Source of the DNA: Sipunculus nudus
Taxonomy: Eukaryota > Annelida > Sipuncula > Golfingiida > Sipunculidae
Direction of reading: 5' to 3'
Assembly: GCA_026874595.1 (NCBI GenBank)
Contig: CM049306.1
Span: 74,769,642 to 74,833,641, forward strand
DNA length: 64,000 nt
The notes beneath the pieces are model-generated. The model searched no databases, was not told the DNA's origin, and saw nothing but the letters and a program-made list of their open reading frames with translations. Shown here piece by piece: positions 48,021 through 59,589 of the stretch (positions within the stretch are counted from its first letter, which is position 1; each line of letters opens with the position of its first letter). The translations under genes and the position numbers were made by a program.

Positions 48021-48608
48021 AAATTAATCTGATGGTAACTCCGATGACCAGCATACATTTAATGGATTGTTCCACTAAAATCTGCTCAACAAAATCCATT
48101 CAGAAATTCTAGCTTGAATCAGCTGACAGACTAATCAAATAACCAAGGGTAAAGCATAACACCTTTTCCCATCCAGCAAAGGTACACATATATACAAATG
48201 ATTCTTACAGTTCTAAACGACAACCACAAACAAATGGCCTGAATATTTAGTTCAGGTTGTAATACCTCATACTATACAAGGAACATAAACTGACACGGAG
48301 GGATATTGTTTGAGTACAGTTACACAAACACGTTTACCTGCGTGTCTTATCTATACAGGGTTTCAATAAAGTATCACAGATGAAGTCTAAACAAACATAT
48401 TTCATATCAGCCAGTGCTTAAACACTGACCCTTGACAGCTACCGAAGATCCACAGCACATGTTGGTAAACAAACTCTGCACTGCTCTTGAACACACCGAC
48501 TCTATGGCCACATGAAAAAAAGATTAGTGTTCAAAGGAAATCACAGCTTCTATTATTCTTTTGGGGTGAATGAGCATGAAGTTCTCATTATTTATGTTGA
48601 TAATATCT

Positions 48609-49543
48609 CAGGGGTGGTATGATTTAAATCAATTGATTTAAATTGAGATTTAAATCATGCTTTTAATCACTGCAAAAAAAGTCAAACAAAATAATCAAAA
48701 TTGAATTTTTAAAAGTTAATTGACCAATTGTCATAGATATTACTGCATTATGAATTAGATAACATAAAAAAAATCACAAACTACAGATCCTCTGAGACAA
48801 TATTAAAAATAATTTAAAATCATTTGTTCCAAGCTTTGTATTTCCATTGACCATGGTACACATCCCTAATTTAACAATGCCATTACAGTTAATTCTGCAG
48901 CCAGTATCCTAGACAGGCCACTATTAACTTTCCAGCCCTGTTTAGCAAGCAGATGGACTAATTTATCATTCTGTCAATTTGCAAAGCTGCATTAATTTGT
49001 AAATACAATAAAAAAATATAATGTGTATATGCTGCATTATTTCATAAGATCCTAATGTTTAATGGACAGCATAGCAACCCTGAGGTGGTGAATAAACCAG
49101 CAATGGTGCATAGGACTAGTACGCCACACATATTTTTGAATACTAAAACTCAATAGAGAATACTGACAGTTCGTTCCAAAAGAATTTTACAGGATTTTAT
49201 TATTTCAATTTACTGTTTTTTTTTTTTTTTTGGTAATGGGCAATGAAATGTAAGTAGGCAGACATATTATTGGGTTGTAGCAAATGATTAGTTTGAAATG
49301 ACCAGTTGGAAATAAGGTTGCCAATGGTCATATTTTTTAGTTTTACATATTTCTCCCTAAAACATTTTTAAATACTGTCATGATAATCTGTATTAATTAC
49401 AAAAACTCTTATTTTAGTTGATAATAACAGAGGAAATAATAAATTTATCATTCATTGATTTCAATCGATGAAAGTAAATTTCAATAAAGAAAAATTTAAA
49501 AAATCATGTTTTTTTTATAATAATCAATTTTTTACCAGACCTG
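48609..49543. mobile_element. Possible hAT-like MITE, AT-rich
   Basis: Left end CAGGGGTGGTATGATTTAAA and right end ...AATTTTTTACCAGACCTG are imperfect inverted repeats, with 'atttaaatcaattgattta' runs at the left and 'atcaattttt' at the right. Flanking 8-mers do not match, so the call is weak. Confidence 0.4.
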
Positions 49544-49800
49544 AAACTGATGCTCTTCCTAGATTGATTTAATTATAAGAAATCATATTGTGTGTTAATA
49601 ATGCAAAATTTGTATTCATATAGGTATCACTGAAAGTGAATTAAACCATATATGTTGTTCATAAGCAATATTTCATGAACAGTCATATACATCTGTATCC
49701 CCCCCCCCTTTAAACTAGCAAATTGAAAGAAATTTGTCTATAACGGTAAATTTTAAAAAAATTATAAGATAAAAATAATTCTCTGCTAATTCCATACAGG

Positions 49801-50130
49801 TGTAACGACTATACCAAAAACTACAATGAACGATGTAAGACACCTTTAATATCAGAAAGACGGTGTACAGCGGTAAACATGGTGGAGTCGACCAGCCAGC
49901 CCTAACACCTACACTTGACTGACTGATGCAGCTAGCCCTTACTTGACCTATCTTCCCCCGAGGTCCCTGCATACCGGCATATCGGTTACTGGCCGACCAC
50001 TTCAGTGTGCACCTCAGTGTCCGGCCACCGGTCACCTGTTGTCACTAATAATTAACGATAATGTGAATTTCTATCCTCTACGCCGAGCTACAACCTAAGT
50101 ATACCAAGTTTCCCGGGCATATATGTTACA
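49801..50130 (-). repeat. 3' LTR
   Basis: 330 bases, TGTAAC...GTTACA, matching 52474-52803. It lies just downstream of the polypurine tract on the coding (minus) strand. Confidence 0.92.
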
Positions 50131-50145
50131 TAGCCCCCCTCCCAA
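50131..50145 (-). other. Polypurine tract
   Basis: The minus strand reads ttgggaggggggcta directly before the 3' LTR. This purine run is the usual primer for plus-strand synthesis. Confidence 0.8.
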
Positions 50146-51014
50146 AGAAGACGCATCCTCGCGGCTTACTAATTACCATTTAGCTCTAATATACCTAAAA
50201 CAACAATTAAGCTAACGTGACTAGTAAATAATATACCTTAATAACTTTCTGTGCTGACAAATAAATCGCTTATTCCGTTTCTCTACCTTAACAAATCTAA
50301 GGGTACATATATAATATCATGATGACTATACCTATAAGCATACAAGTGACGATCTAGACACAATACATTATATGGAGAATAGCTAGGCACATTTGGAAGA
50401 AATAGTAAAAATAAAACATATTCTGCGACACACTGTCAGTTCTTTGTAAACTCCATTCATGACAACAATCTTAACATTAGAGTCTTCATGTCGATTCACA
50501 TATAACAAGAAAACTGTTTGTTACCAACTTACAAATCTTACACGAGGCTTACTTAAATATCATTTGTATTATGTAGTGATATATAAATCTTTAAAGACAG
50601 GTACCTAACCACCAGTTATCGTTACTGTATACCAAGCACGAAAAACAATGGCTAACCCCTGCTCAAATATTGCTACCTAAGATACTAGCAAAACAAAAAT
50701 TATTTTACTTAGTTTTATACAAGAACATTATAATAAGAACGAAACCTGATCAATTCATAAAATGATAACTCTACAGAACTTGTTATAATTTTTAGAAAAA
50801 CAATAACTTAAATGCGGTCAAACGTTTAAAAGTTCTAGCAGTGAAAACCTATGGCCGGTCGATCTCTCCGAATACAACAAAAAGGCGTACATTACATATA
50901 AATGAAAGGAAATATCAACATGCAAAGTCACATGATAATTTTAAATTTAACATGTTCCAGTGGATGAACAAGGTCCATTATGTATACAAATAAAGTCCAG
51001 ATAAATTTAAGAAA

Positions 51015-51262
51015 ATCCATAATAATCCGGAGGTCTCCGGTCACGGTCAAGATAGTGGCAGCGCACCGAGTTATCATCACGTACTGGATCCTCGGTGTTT
51101 GACTTAGACGGAGCACCAGGAGGTGACGTTGCGAACGAATTCGGTACTAAAGCAACGTCTTCGTCGTTAAACTCATGGTGATACTTTTAAGCAGCATCTT
51201 CATGCTCCCGCTCTATCGGGGTCGACGGTGCTCGTTCAGATACCTCGTTAGTACTCCGTGGG
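51015..51262 (-). pseudogene. C-terminal remnant of pol
   Basis: One frame reads VSERAPSTPIEREHEDAA, a TAA stop, then KYHHEFNDEDVALVPNSF and finally RDRRPPDYYGFS before a stop at about 51015. The style (charged, ending in a short aromatic tail) fits the end of a gypsy pol after integrase. One premature stop is present. Confidence 0.55.
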
Positions 51263-51527
51263 TTTGATGCTTAATAAGATCGGTTCGACCAAGATCGCTT
51301 TCGTCACGGGACATTATTATTTCGTATTTGAGGATCAACGACAGAAGATCCTCTCTCTGACCAGCAGAGAGAGGACTATCGAGCTCATGAGCAAAAAGTT
51401 TCTGGACAGTGTCACATACCTGGTGCACCTTAGGTTCGTCGACAGCAACCGCTGAAACTGTTGCAGTAACGTCCTCAAAGATCGTAGGGCAGAACCATCC
51501 CACCCTTGACTGTTTGTAAGTCCTCAC
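51213..51527 (-). pseudogene. Pol linker between protease and RT, truncated before RT
   Basis: The sequence contains LSAGQREDLLSLILKYEIIM and SRDESDLGRTDLIKH, the typical segment just before the RT domain of Ty3/gypsy pol. Similarity stops at about 51263, where the sequence jumps to the pol C-terminus. RT, RNase H and integrase are therefore deleted. Confidence 0.75.
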
Positions 51528-51804
51528 GCGCGCGCCTCCTGTGTTGACGATTCTGACCGGTATGAGGTCATCTTGAGGTCTTGCGAGGACACGGGCGGCT
51601 AGAACCCCGTGTTTCTCCTGAAACCCGATCCTAACATGCCCTCCGAGGCTGCGGTCGCTATGCTGCCCTGGCTGTCAATGACACATGGAATAATACTGTT
51701 GTGCCTGGCGGGGATTTCAACCGTTTCGTGCGCTCTAACCGTGCACATCACTGGTTCCCTACCATAACGTTCCAACTGAACAGCCGTATCTCCGGTAGTC
51801 ATCA

Positions 51805-52392
51805 CTAATAGTTCGAAGTCAATTCGGTAGCCATTTTTACAGAAAGACGTGTGGACAAGAGTTCAAACACATGTTCATGGACTAGTGTAACGGCGGAACC
51901 GCTGTCTACAAGGATACTGACGGGAAGGCCATGTATTGCACCATTAACATATATTGCGGAATTAACTGACTTACTATGCGGTGTCTCTTCCAGTGGTGGG
52001 GTTGGGGGTCTCCTGAAGTCACTGGCTGGCATGTGACCCCCCGCTTTCGTTTCTGTTTTATAGCAAACTCGCAACTCTGACTCCCGCTGTGCGACATCTC
52101 GTCTTTTGGGCGATAGCCTGCTCTTGAGCGTAACTGTCAGGCCCTCAAATTCCAGCTCATCCCCATTTTCGATGTCGTCCAGCGCTTGTTCTGCCCGGTC
52201 CTTCAGTCGGACCCCAAAGAACTGGCATTTTGTTCTGTTGTCCCACTGATTGATGACAGCACATTTGACAAAATGTTTGAGCCACCGGTCAAAGTCGTCA
52301 TCCTCTCTACCGTGGAACGGGTCCGGCATGACGATAGGCCGGGCTGGCTGGTTCTCTCCCATGTTACTGCTTTGCCGTCTTCTGAACCACAC
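51805..52392 (-). CDS. Gag-protease fragment of the LTR element (195 aa)
   Basis: It begins MWFRRRQSSNMGENQPARPI, followed by a retrotransposon gag-like part (FDRWLKHFVKCAVINQWDN, CQFFGVRLKDRAEQALDD). After LSPKRR the usual rest of gag seems lost, and a degenerate zinc-knuckle-like stretch (CYK...GGHM) follows. The end carries the aspartic-protease motif LPVSILVDSGSAVTLVHEH (DSG in place of the commoner DTG). The frame is open but shorter than a normal gag-pol start. Confidence 0.75.
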   Translation of the reverse strand: MWFRRRQSSNMGENQPARPIVMPDPFHGREDDDFDRWLKHFVKCAVINQWDNRTKCQFFGVRLKDRAEQALDDIENGDELEFEGLTVTLKSRLSPKRRDVAQRESELRVCYKTETKAGGHMPASDFRRPPTPPLEETPHSKSVNSAIYVNGAIHGLPVSILVDSGSAVTLVHEHVFELLSTRLSVKMATELTSNY

Positions 52393-52455
52393 TTGTTTTT
52401 GTTTTCTGTTTCTTTTTTCTTCTTCCTTCTTGTGGCGGTGTTCCCTCCTACATCG

Positions 52456-52473
52456 ATCCCAGCAGGGCCTCCA
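52456..52473 (-). other. Primer-binding site
   Basis: The minus strand directly after the 5' LTR reads tggaggccctgctgggat. It starts with TGG and is complementary, with about one mismatch, to a tRNA-Thr-type 3' end as I remember it. Confidence 0.65.
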
Positions 52474-52803
52474 TGTAACGACTATACCAAAAACTCCAAT
52501 GAACGATGTAAGACGCCTTTAATATCAGAAAGACGGTGTACAGCGGTAAACATGGTGGAGTAGACCAGCCAGCCCTAACACCTACACTTGACTGACTGAT
52601 GCAGCTAGCCCTTACTTGACCTATCTTCCCCCGGGGTCCCTGCATACCGGCGTATCGGTTACTGGCTGACCACTTCAGTGTGCACCTCAGTGTCTGGCCA
52701 CCAGTCGCCTGTTGTCACTAATAATTAACGATAATGTGAATTTCTATCCTCTACGCTGAGCTACTACCTAAGTATACCAAGTTTCCCAGGCATATATGTT
52801 ACA
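52474..52803 (-). repeat. 5' LTR
   Basis: 330 bases with the same ends as the other LTR. It precedes the primer-binding site and gag on the minus strand, so it would be the promoter LTR. Confidence 0.92.
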
Positions 52804-54139
52804 CAGGGTTCATACACCTATCCCTCAGCAAATTTTAAAGAATGGATCAGAGGTGTGATCTCACCAAAAAAGGACAAACAAGCACAAAATTTAACAAAAT
52901 GATATCACAGGATCTAATAAGGAAATTATATAAAGTAAGACTTTTCAAGGACATAAAAGGAAAAAAAGTGCTACTTTCAAGGACTTTTAAATTATTATTT
53001 TAAAGATGAGTGCTTTCAAGGTTTCCAAGACCCTGTAGCCACCCTGTCCCTATTTCTGATCCGTGAGTCATTATAACACTACCTTTGTTTGATGTGGCCT
53101 AGGTAAGCTAGTATTAGTGTGGATCGTGCTATCGGCTAGCATGACCCTGTTGACTCTGCTGTCAACCAGTGGCCTAAGACACTTATCTCCTCTACCATAC
53201 ATTCCACGGTTACCTAGGTATATCAGGAACCCAACAGTTAACACAGTAGTCACTGTGGGGTGCTTCTGTGGCAGCAACTCACCACCTCATAAAGTAAATG
53301 AAAGACCAGACAAGACTCCGTTCCTGCTTCAGGCTTCTTGCTGAATCCATGATAAAATGTTCCTTACAACTTCACTGAGGGGTGATTTTGTTCTCAACAG
53401 TATCCAGTATTTGCATGTGTGACTATTTTCTAAGACTGGCACAATACTGTCCTTGGCTTCACATTTGTGAGGTTATTTTTTTTGCATTTTCTACTTTTTA
53501 TTTGATTCGTCAAGGTTCCAATTTTCGTGATCATTAAACTTTAAAAAGTATATATCCAATATCACATTGGTAATTTAAAATGCATGCTAGATCCCAAGAA
53601 TCTGATGAGGACCCAACAGAACTTTTACGAATTTTTGTCCCCACTGGCACATAATATGGAAGATCTTTGATTTATATGTTACATAAAGTATATGTTATTA
53701 TATATAATATCAATCATTTGCCTAGACTTTCAAAACTGAAAATTTGAAACCCTCACAAACAATAACCCAACCACAGTTTATCAACTGTATATTGATGCAA
53801 GTTGACTGATCCTAATGTTGATATCCCTGACAATGACCAAAGTGATTACTGATGGCTCTGACATGAAGAATAAATTACTGATGGCTTTGTAAAGATTAAA
53901 CATGCAAAGTAAATGTGAGCTTAATAATTAATATGGTAAGGTGAACCAAACAAGTGTTCAAATATTTTAACAGATTTCATGTGTAAGGAAAACATTACAA
54001 CAAAAACTTGTTAACGGCTTAGTTAATCTCTGCAAAAACTGCCCATGGTCTGAATTAAGAACCAACATGTTGTATTTGACACAATATATCAAATGAGCAC
54101 CGCAAAATGGTGCAAATGGTGCATAATAAGCCCATCACT
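52804..54139. other. Upstream sequence, no feature seen
   Basis: AT-rich sequence with short direct duplications such as 'taaattactgatggct' (53860s) but no exon, TIR pair or array that I can support. Confidence 0.5.
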
Positions 54140-54990
54140 TAAACTGTGACCTCTAACCTCATTAAATAAGCATGAATTTTGCTGAGAATGTAAACTTTTT
54201 TCCGGTGAAAACTGTATTGGTAAATATTCATAAAGGAGTTTCATGAAAAACAATAATATTTTTGGGAAGTCATCACGGCACCACTGTTTTGTGACCTCTG
54301 ACCTCATTAAATATGCATAGATTTTGCTGAAAATAGAACTTAGGTGAAATATTATACTGATTAACATTTATATTCAAGGGTCAAAATCCATCACATTCCT
54401 TCTAATTTATCACAGCAACACGAAAAAGTAGCCCAGTGACCTCTGACCTTATTAAATATGCTTGGATTTTGCCCATAAATGAACTTGGGTGAGATAATAT
54501 AGTGGCTCAGGGGTAGAGCGCAGGACTCAAAGCCGGGAGATCGTGAGTTCGAATCTCAGCCGAGGCGGTGAGGTTTTTCACGGTCGGCCCCCACCCAGGG
54601 TGAGCGCTCTGCAGGCTTAATGTGAAGGTCGTGCCCAACGGCCGTGTTTCACTCACAAACGAGTGCGCCTTTCGGGGGTCCTCAGTGGTATGATTACCAA
54701 CCCAGGGCCCGCAGGTGCAGTAGTCCCTGGGCCTGGTTAACGCCAGGATATAAAATGAGAGGAAGCTTGTGATACTGCCCTGTCACGTAGTCCAAAACCG
54801 GAATGGAAATCAGCAGATGTACATATACTTAGTTAAGCTAGCATTAAAAAAAGGAGGCGGTTACCTCCAACAAAAAAATATTTAAAAAAAAGAGATAATA
54901 TAGTGGTAAGTAGTTATGGCATGTTTCGTGAAAATTCATCAGAGCCCCGGCAAGTTATCAAAGAGATACTCAAAGTCAACAGACAGATGG
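54140..54990. repeat. Three-unit ~140-bp module, copy 3, interrupted by a SINE
   Basis: Blocks near 54150, 54291 and 54437 ('gacctctgacctcattaaat') are followed by the shared tail (gtttcgtgaaaattcatc, agccccggcaagttatca) at 54915-54960. The SINE 54506-54891 separates the third block from the tail. No hAT end was recognised around this copy. Confidence 0.78.
54506..54891 (+). repeat. Full-length SINE with tRNA-like head, 15-bp TSD
   Basis: The tRNA-like head has an A-box region (tggctcaggggtagagcgc) and a B-box (gagttcgaatctc, about 54545-54557). A body of ~250 bases shared with copies A-C and an A-rich tail follow. The duplication gagataatatagtgg is perfect at 54491-54505 and 54892-54906, so insertion is recent. 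The SINE has no coding capacity and depends on a LINE partner. Confidence 0.92.
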
Positions 54991-55350
54991 ACAATCTGAA
55001 ACTGCTGTTGAAGAATCAGTCGGAAATATAACATTGTACATGAACTGCTATAATATAATATCTGCTGCTTTGCATTGCTTGTATTCAGTAATATTACAGA
55101 TCATAAATTTGCAATATGTAGCTGTGAATATATCACCAGTAACATGACAGGTACTTTTCATTCTTTGAAGTTTCACCTATTTGTATCTGGCCCTTCCAGC
55201 TAACGCCATGATTTAACCATTACCTCAATAGAAATGTTTTGTTTTCTTTACAAGAAAGACACAGTCACATATTACATGATCTGAGAAAACATATATATAG
55301 TCATATACACATATAACTTAGGGGTAAGGCAAACAAATGAATCCTATATA

Positions 55351-57462
55351 CCGTATTTCATCCAATTGTTCGATCCCTCTATTTATACGACCTCCAAAAA
55401 TATTCAAGGTTATTAATTTCTAAATTTCCTCTAATTTTCGACTGCTTGAAAAGTTTTTCATCTCACTGAATCATGTCCAAACTGGCGGACATGGTGTCGA
55501 AAGAGACCAGTCATATCCAGTAAGGTAAGTGACTGATGAATAAAATAAAGGAATATATGTAACATACTGTATTTGGTGTTTGTTTCATTCATCAGGACAA
55601 ATGTAAAGGCGTCTTCTACATTATAAAAATGTGATTTTCTTTAATACTTTTAACAAACTGCGCAAAAGTGATCGCATTTTAGCGACGTTTAAAATGGCTC
55701 ATGACTGTCAGCTCTGACCCCTGACCTTGTTGCCGTAAATACGCCAAACATTGACGTTTGATGACGAAATGATATCTCTAACACTCGCTCGATAGTAGTT
55801 GATAACTGACGTAAGATAATCATGTTGATTATAAAATAATGCTGTATTCACGGCATTCATATCTCTTGGCTGGCACCCTTGGTCGTTTGGGGCGTAAATA
55901 GCTCGCCCATGAACACAAACTCACAGGCCACGCGCAAAGCAGCATGGGACATGGGAAATGGGAACAGACTTAAACAACAACCAGTAGCGCTTAAATAAAT
56001 ATTAATCGAGAGGAACCCTCTGAAAAAAGTACCGTACTTATAAGCATAAATTATGTGATTTATTGGATTCAGCCTTGACACTACACGTTTTGCGTCCCTT
56101 CAGTCCAACGTATTTGAGATTTAATAAATGCATCGTTATAAATGAAACAAAAAAAAAAAACATGGGCGACCACTACGGTCAAAAGTGAAAAGAATTATCA
56201 TTAAATTTTATAATCCTTATTTTTATTTACTATTGTTATATATAAATGAGAGAGAGAGAGAGAGAGAGAGACTGATTGTGTTTCTCTATGGACCGCTAGA
56301 GACACGGTTCTATACTTCGCGTATTATCGAGTCAGTATTGAGCATTTTCATTCATGATTTCAGTAATTCTGAATACCGGTACAGTTACATTGTGTGGAAA
56401 TATGCGAGTTAAAAAAAAAAAACAAATCTGCATGCAGTCAGCTGAAAATGAAAATCTTACCTCAGTATGTTGATCACGATATCAATTAAATGAGTCATGA
56501 AATATGAAATGAAGCAGTGTTTAGAGAACGTCTTGCCCTATTAGGTGCTTCCGATGCCCCACCGTTAATTACGTTCAATGAAAATCGACTCACTAATTAC
56601 CGACTGGTCACAGTTTACCCTCCGACCAAGATTACACGGGCAAACTATCGCCTTTCATGTTAATCAATGTTTTGGCAACGGGAACACTTGGCCGGGAAAT
56701 CATGTCCCGTGTCCGTGTTTGGACAACAGGCGTTATTATAACCAAACTCGCTATTAAAGCTTCCTCAGCCCCTTTGTACCGACATATTCCCTCACTATTC
56801 CTTTTTGTTTTTCATATAACAACCTCATTTACATAACACAGTGTCTTGACAAACACAATAGGTATGCTGTGAAACGTAGTTTGCATTCATCACTTTGTAT
56901 TTATAACTGACAAATACGTTGAGCATGCTGTGAATATTTGTTTTCTTACAAACACAGTGAGCAGGATGTTTGTATTTTGTATTTCTTTAAAATACGATTA
57001 AAATCTTGTGAAATTTACTGGTCTTATTTATGATATTTTTGAGAAGATCTGACAAGATAATAAACCAAATTTTTCTTAAAAGCTAAAATATCGCCCACCG
57101 TACGACGGCAAATCACGCACTTCATATGTCCACCACAGTAATGTATGAACGCCCGTAACTCGCCATTTGAATGGAATTAATACAGTTGATTTTAAGAAAC
57201 AGCTCCCTTATATAATGCATAACATTTATTTTGTAACCTATTATATTGTCACATGACGGGATAAAGATATAGCTGTAATGGACAATACGAGAGACACGAC
57301 CATGAACTGAGGCGATGGCTGACGAACCCATACATAAAAGCGATTCTATTTATTCGACCATGACATGATTTGCAAGGTACTAATTTCTAATTATCCTCCA
57401 TTTAATCGACCTCTGTAAAATTTATTTATTTTTTTATGGTCGAACAATTAGATGAAATACGG
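55351..57462. mobile_element. TIR element with TA target site, 2,112 bp, no transposase seen
   Basis: Left end CCGTATTTCATCCAATTGTT and right end ...AACAATTAGATGAAATACGG are inverted with one mismatch, flanked by TA on each side (55349-55350 and 57463-57464). Both ends also carry, in direct orientation, 'tctattta(t/a)(t/a)cgacc' and 'taatttctaa'. The interior has (ga)n at 56248-56271 and a GC-richer stretch at 56520-56760. No transposase-like frame. The TA site suggests Tc1/mariner. Confidence 0.78.
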
Positions 57463-58022
57463 TAGCTGGTAATGGTATGAATCTTCGATTTACTACTGTT
57501 ATATACACAGAAAACCAACTCACACCAGTCAGACCTAGCTTCTTTCCTAACTACCTTTTAAACACTGCAACAAACTCTAGGCATGAAAATATTGATGTTT
57601 TTTTTTTAATATTTAATTCCCTATATAACCCATAAATGATATTTCTTCAGAGATTCAGATCATATTTGATTGAGAAATAAGAATCAATCACCAAGCCTTG
57701 GCAAAGAATTATAAATTATGCAAATGCTAAATTTCTTAATTATTTGATTTTTATTAGTGATATCTTCTCAGGACAGTCATTGATATGGAAACTTATCTTC
57801 CCAAATGACTTAAGTTTACATGAATGATCTTGTGAAACCATTAGGAAATAAACATCACCCTCAGCAGCTCTGCAGAGTAATTAGAAAATGTGTCCTTTGA
57901 AAATGTAACAACTCAATGACTGGTAAAAGCATGTGATTTACAAAACTTTAATAATAAATATTTAACTGCTATTAAATTATGAACAATAACGTTGAAAACT
58001 GAGTACAAATTACATTAATAAG

Positions 58023-58048
58023 AATATATATATATATATATATATTTT
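58023..58048. repeat. (AT)n microsatellite
   Basis: About 12 AT units. Confidence 0.9.
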
Positions 58049-58830
58049 AGGGCTTAGATGTGTGGATTTTACCCTCACATTAAACAAAGCATTGTAATGG
58101 ATGAAATGGATAATAATCATCCATAAATAAATGCTTATGCAATGATACATAAAGTTACAATGGATAGACTGAGAGACAACCTGCTTGCAACAGTATATAC
58201 TGCTGGACTATGTTGTCATGGTTAGCACCACAGCCTACCCCATGTAATTCTAGCACTTGTTGTTGGATAGAAATTTTTCCTAAATCATAATATATCAATG
58301 TTGGATGATCCATAGTGTAAACTCACATTATACTGTGCTGTAGCGCTTGCAAGCCTGATGGTCAATTGGTACATAAAGTAGCATACTGTTATATTTTGCC
58401 ATTTTCAATGTTACTCCATGACCATGGCTCAATTTCATAAAGGCAACAAGCAAAGCCCAGATTTTCACTGCATTAAATTTGGGTTAATACCAACATTAAT
58501 AGTCATTATCATAATCTTAAAACAATTTTAATGGAGCACAAAAAGTAAACATGAAACTAAACCAGCTATTTCTATATTAAAATTTGGTACATTTCATGTC
58601 AAACGTGAGATCAATTCTTGGCATCAGACCACCCGAATTAATTAAAATATCAATATAAGGATTAATTGTGCCAGCCCTAATGTTTATGTTTCCCACCACT
58701 GATTGTGCCCAGTGTACGCTTATTCCCACTTGTGGCAAGGTGTGTACGGGAGTCAGCAAATAGTTTTAGAATGAAAAATTGGCTAATATCATAATACTTC
58801 AGGGAGAAAACACTATATTTTTGGGAGTGA

Positions 58831-59456
58831 CTTTACAATCAGTACCTACATTTCAGACTGTTGGATAAAGTATTCCTCGCACTTGGTATCTTCTCTTGTT
58901 ATATTTTCTCCTGGGGTGCTATCAGTTGATGAAGCTTGCAGTATTATTATTCACACGTGTTAGTACATACATTATAAATCATAAAATCACAAGATATAGT
59001 AGAAGTTGGACCTCTCTGGAAGCAATCCTGTGCAGCACCGCTCAGTAGTCAAACACTAATGTCATTACACCATGCAGGACAACATGAAGGTCACAGGAAA
59101 AAGTTGGTATTTAAATTTGGGTTTGCACTAATTATTAGAACCACCAAACAGCAATATGAAAAGCATTTATTGAAAACTATTATTAACTATTTATATGAGG
59201 GGGAACCCCCATACACCCCTTCCCCTATGATGAGGCAGGTATAATTTACAGTAGTCAAAACAGGGATTCTTAAGTATACCATAATTATTATTATTAATAT
59301 TAACTGTTTTAAAAACAACATGGCAGACAGCTGAATTTAAAAAAAAACCATAAACAGGCTATTCGCAGTATTTAATTTGTACTCCAAACATAATTTATTT
59401 GAAAAATATATAATATAAATTTTTTTAATGTATATATATATATATAATTATATATG

Positions 59457-59505
<49 letters not shown>

Positions 59506-59589
59506 AAATGGGGCTGTTTGGATACATTTTTACTCCCCGACTCATTAGTAGTGGTATAATAGTCCAATATGTAGGTACTGATTGTAAAG
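58831..59589. repeat. Inverted repeat pair, 22-23 bp arms, 0.76 kb apart
   Basis: gactttacaatcagtaccta + cat at 58831-58853 is inverted at 59567-59589, and both outer flanks have T/A runs next to a 'gggag' or 'ggcc' spacer. It could be the ends of a small TIR element or a chance survivor of an inverted duplication. Confidence 0.5.
59428..59502. repeat. (AT)n microsatellite, interrupted
   Basis: Two AT runs split by aattatatatgtatt. Confidence 0.9.

Larger units (their letters stand above)
49801..52803 (-). mobile_element. Ty3/gypsy-type LTR retrotransposon, internally deleted (3.0 kb)
   Basis: Two 330-bp LTRs starting TGTAAC and ending GTTACA flank 2,343 bp. The 4-bp repeat cagg lies on both sides. 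By eye the LTRs differ at about 12 of 330 positions (~3.6%). A primer-binding site and a polypurine tract are in place on the minus strand. Gag and protease parts, the linker before RT and the C-terminus of pol remain; RT, RNase H and integrase are missing. It lies upstream of the coding part of the host gene, in the same orientation. Confidence 0.9.

Noticed and set aside
54506-54580. Apparent tRNA gene with A and B boxes
   Set aside because: The head continues into the SINE body with an A-rich tail and a target duplication, and it does not fold cleanly as a mature tRNA.
55480-55540. Plus-strand mini-exon with ATG and a gtaagt donor (MSKLADMVSKETSHIQ)
   Set aside because: It stops at once, lies inside the 55351-57462 TIR element and has no partner exon.
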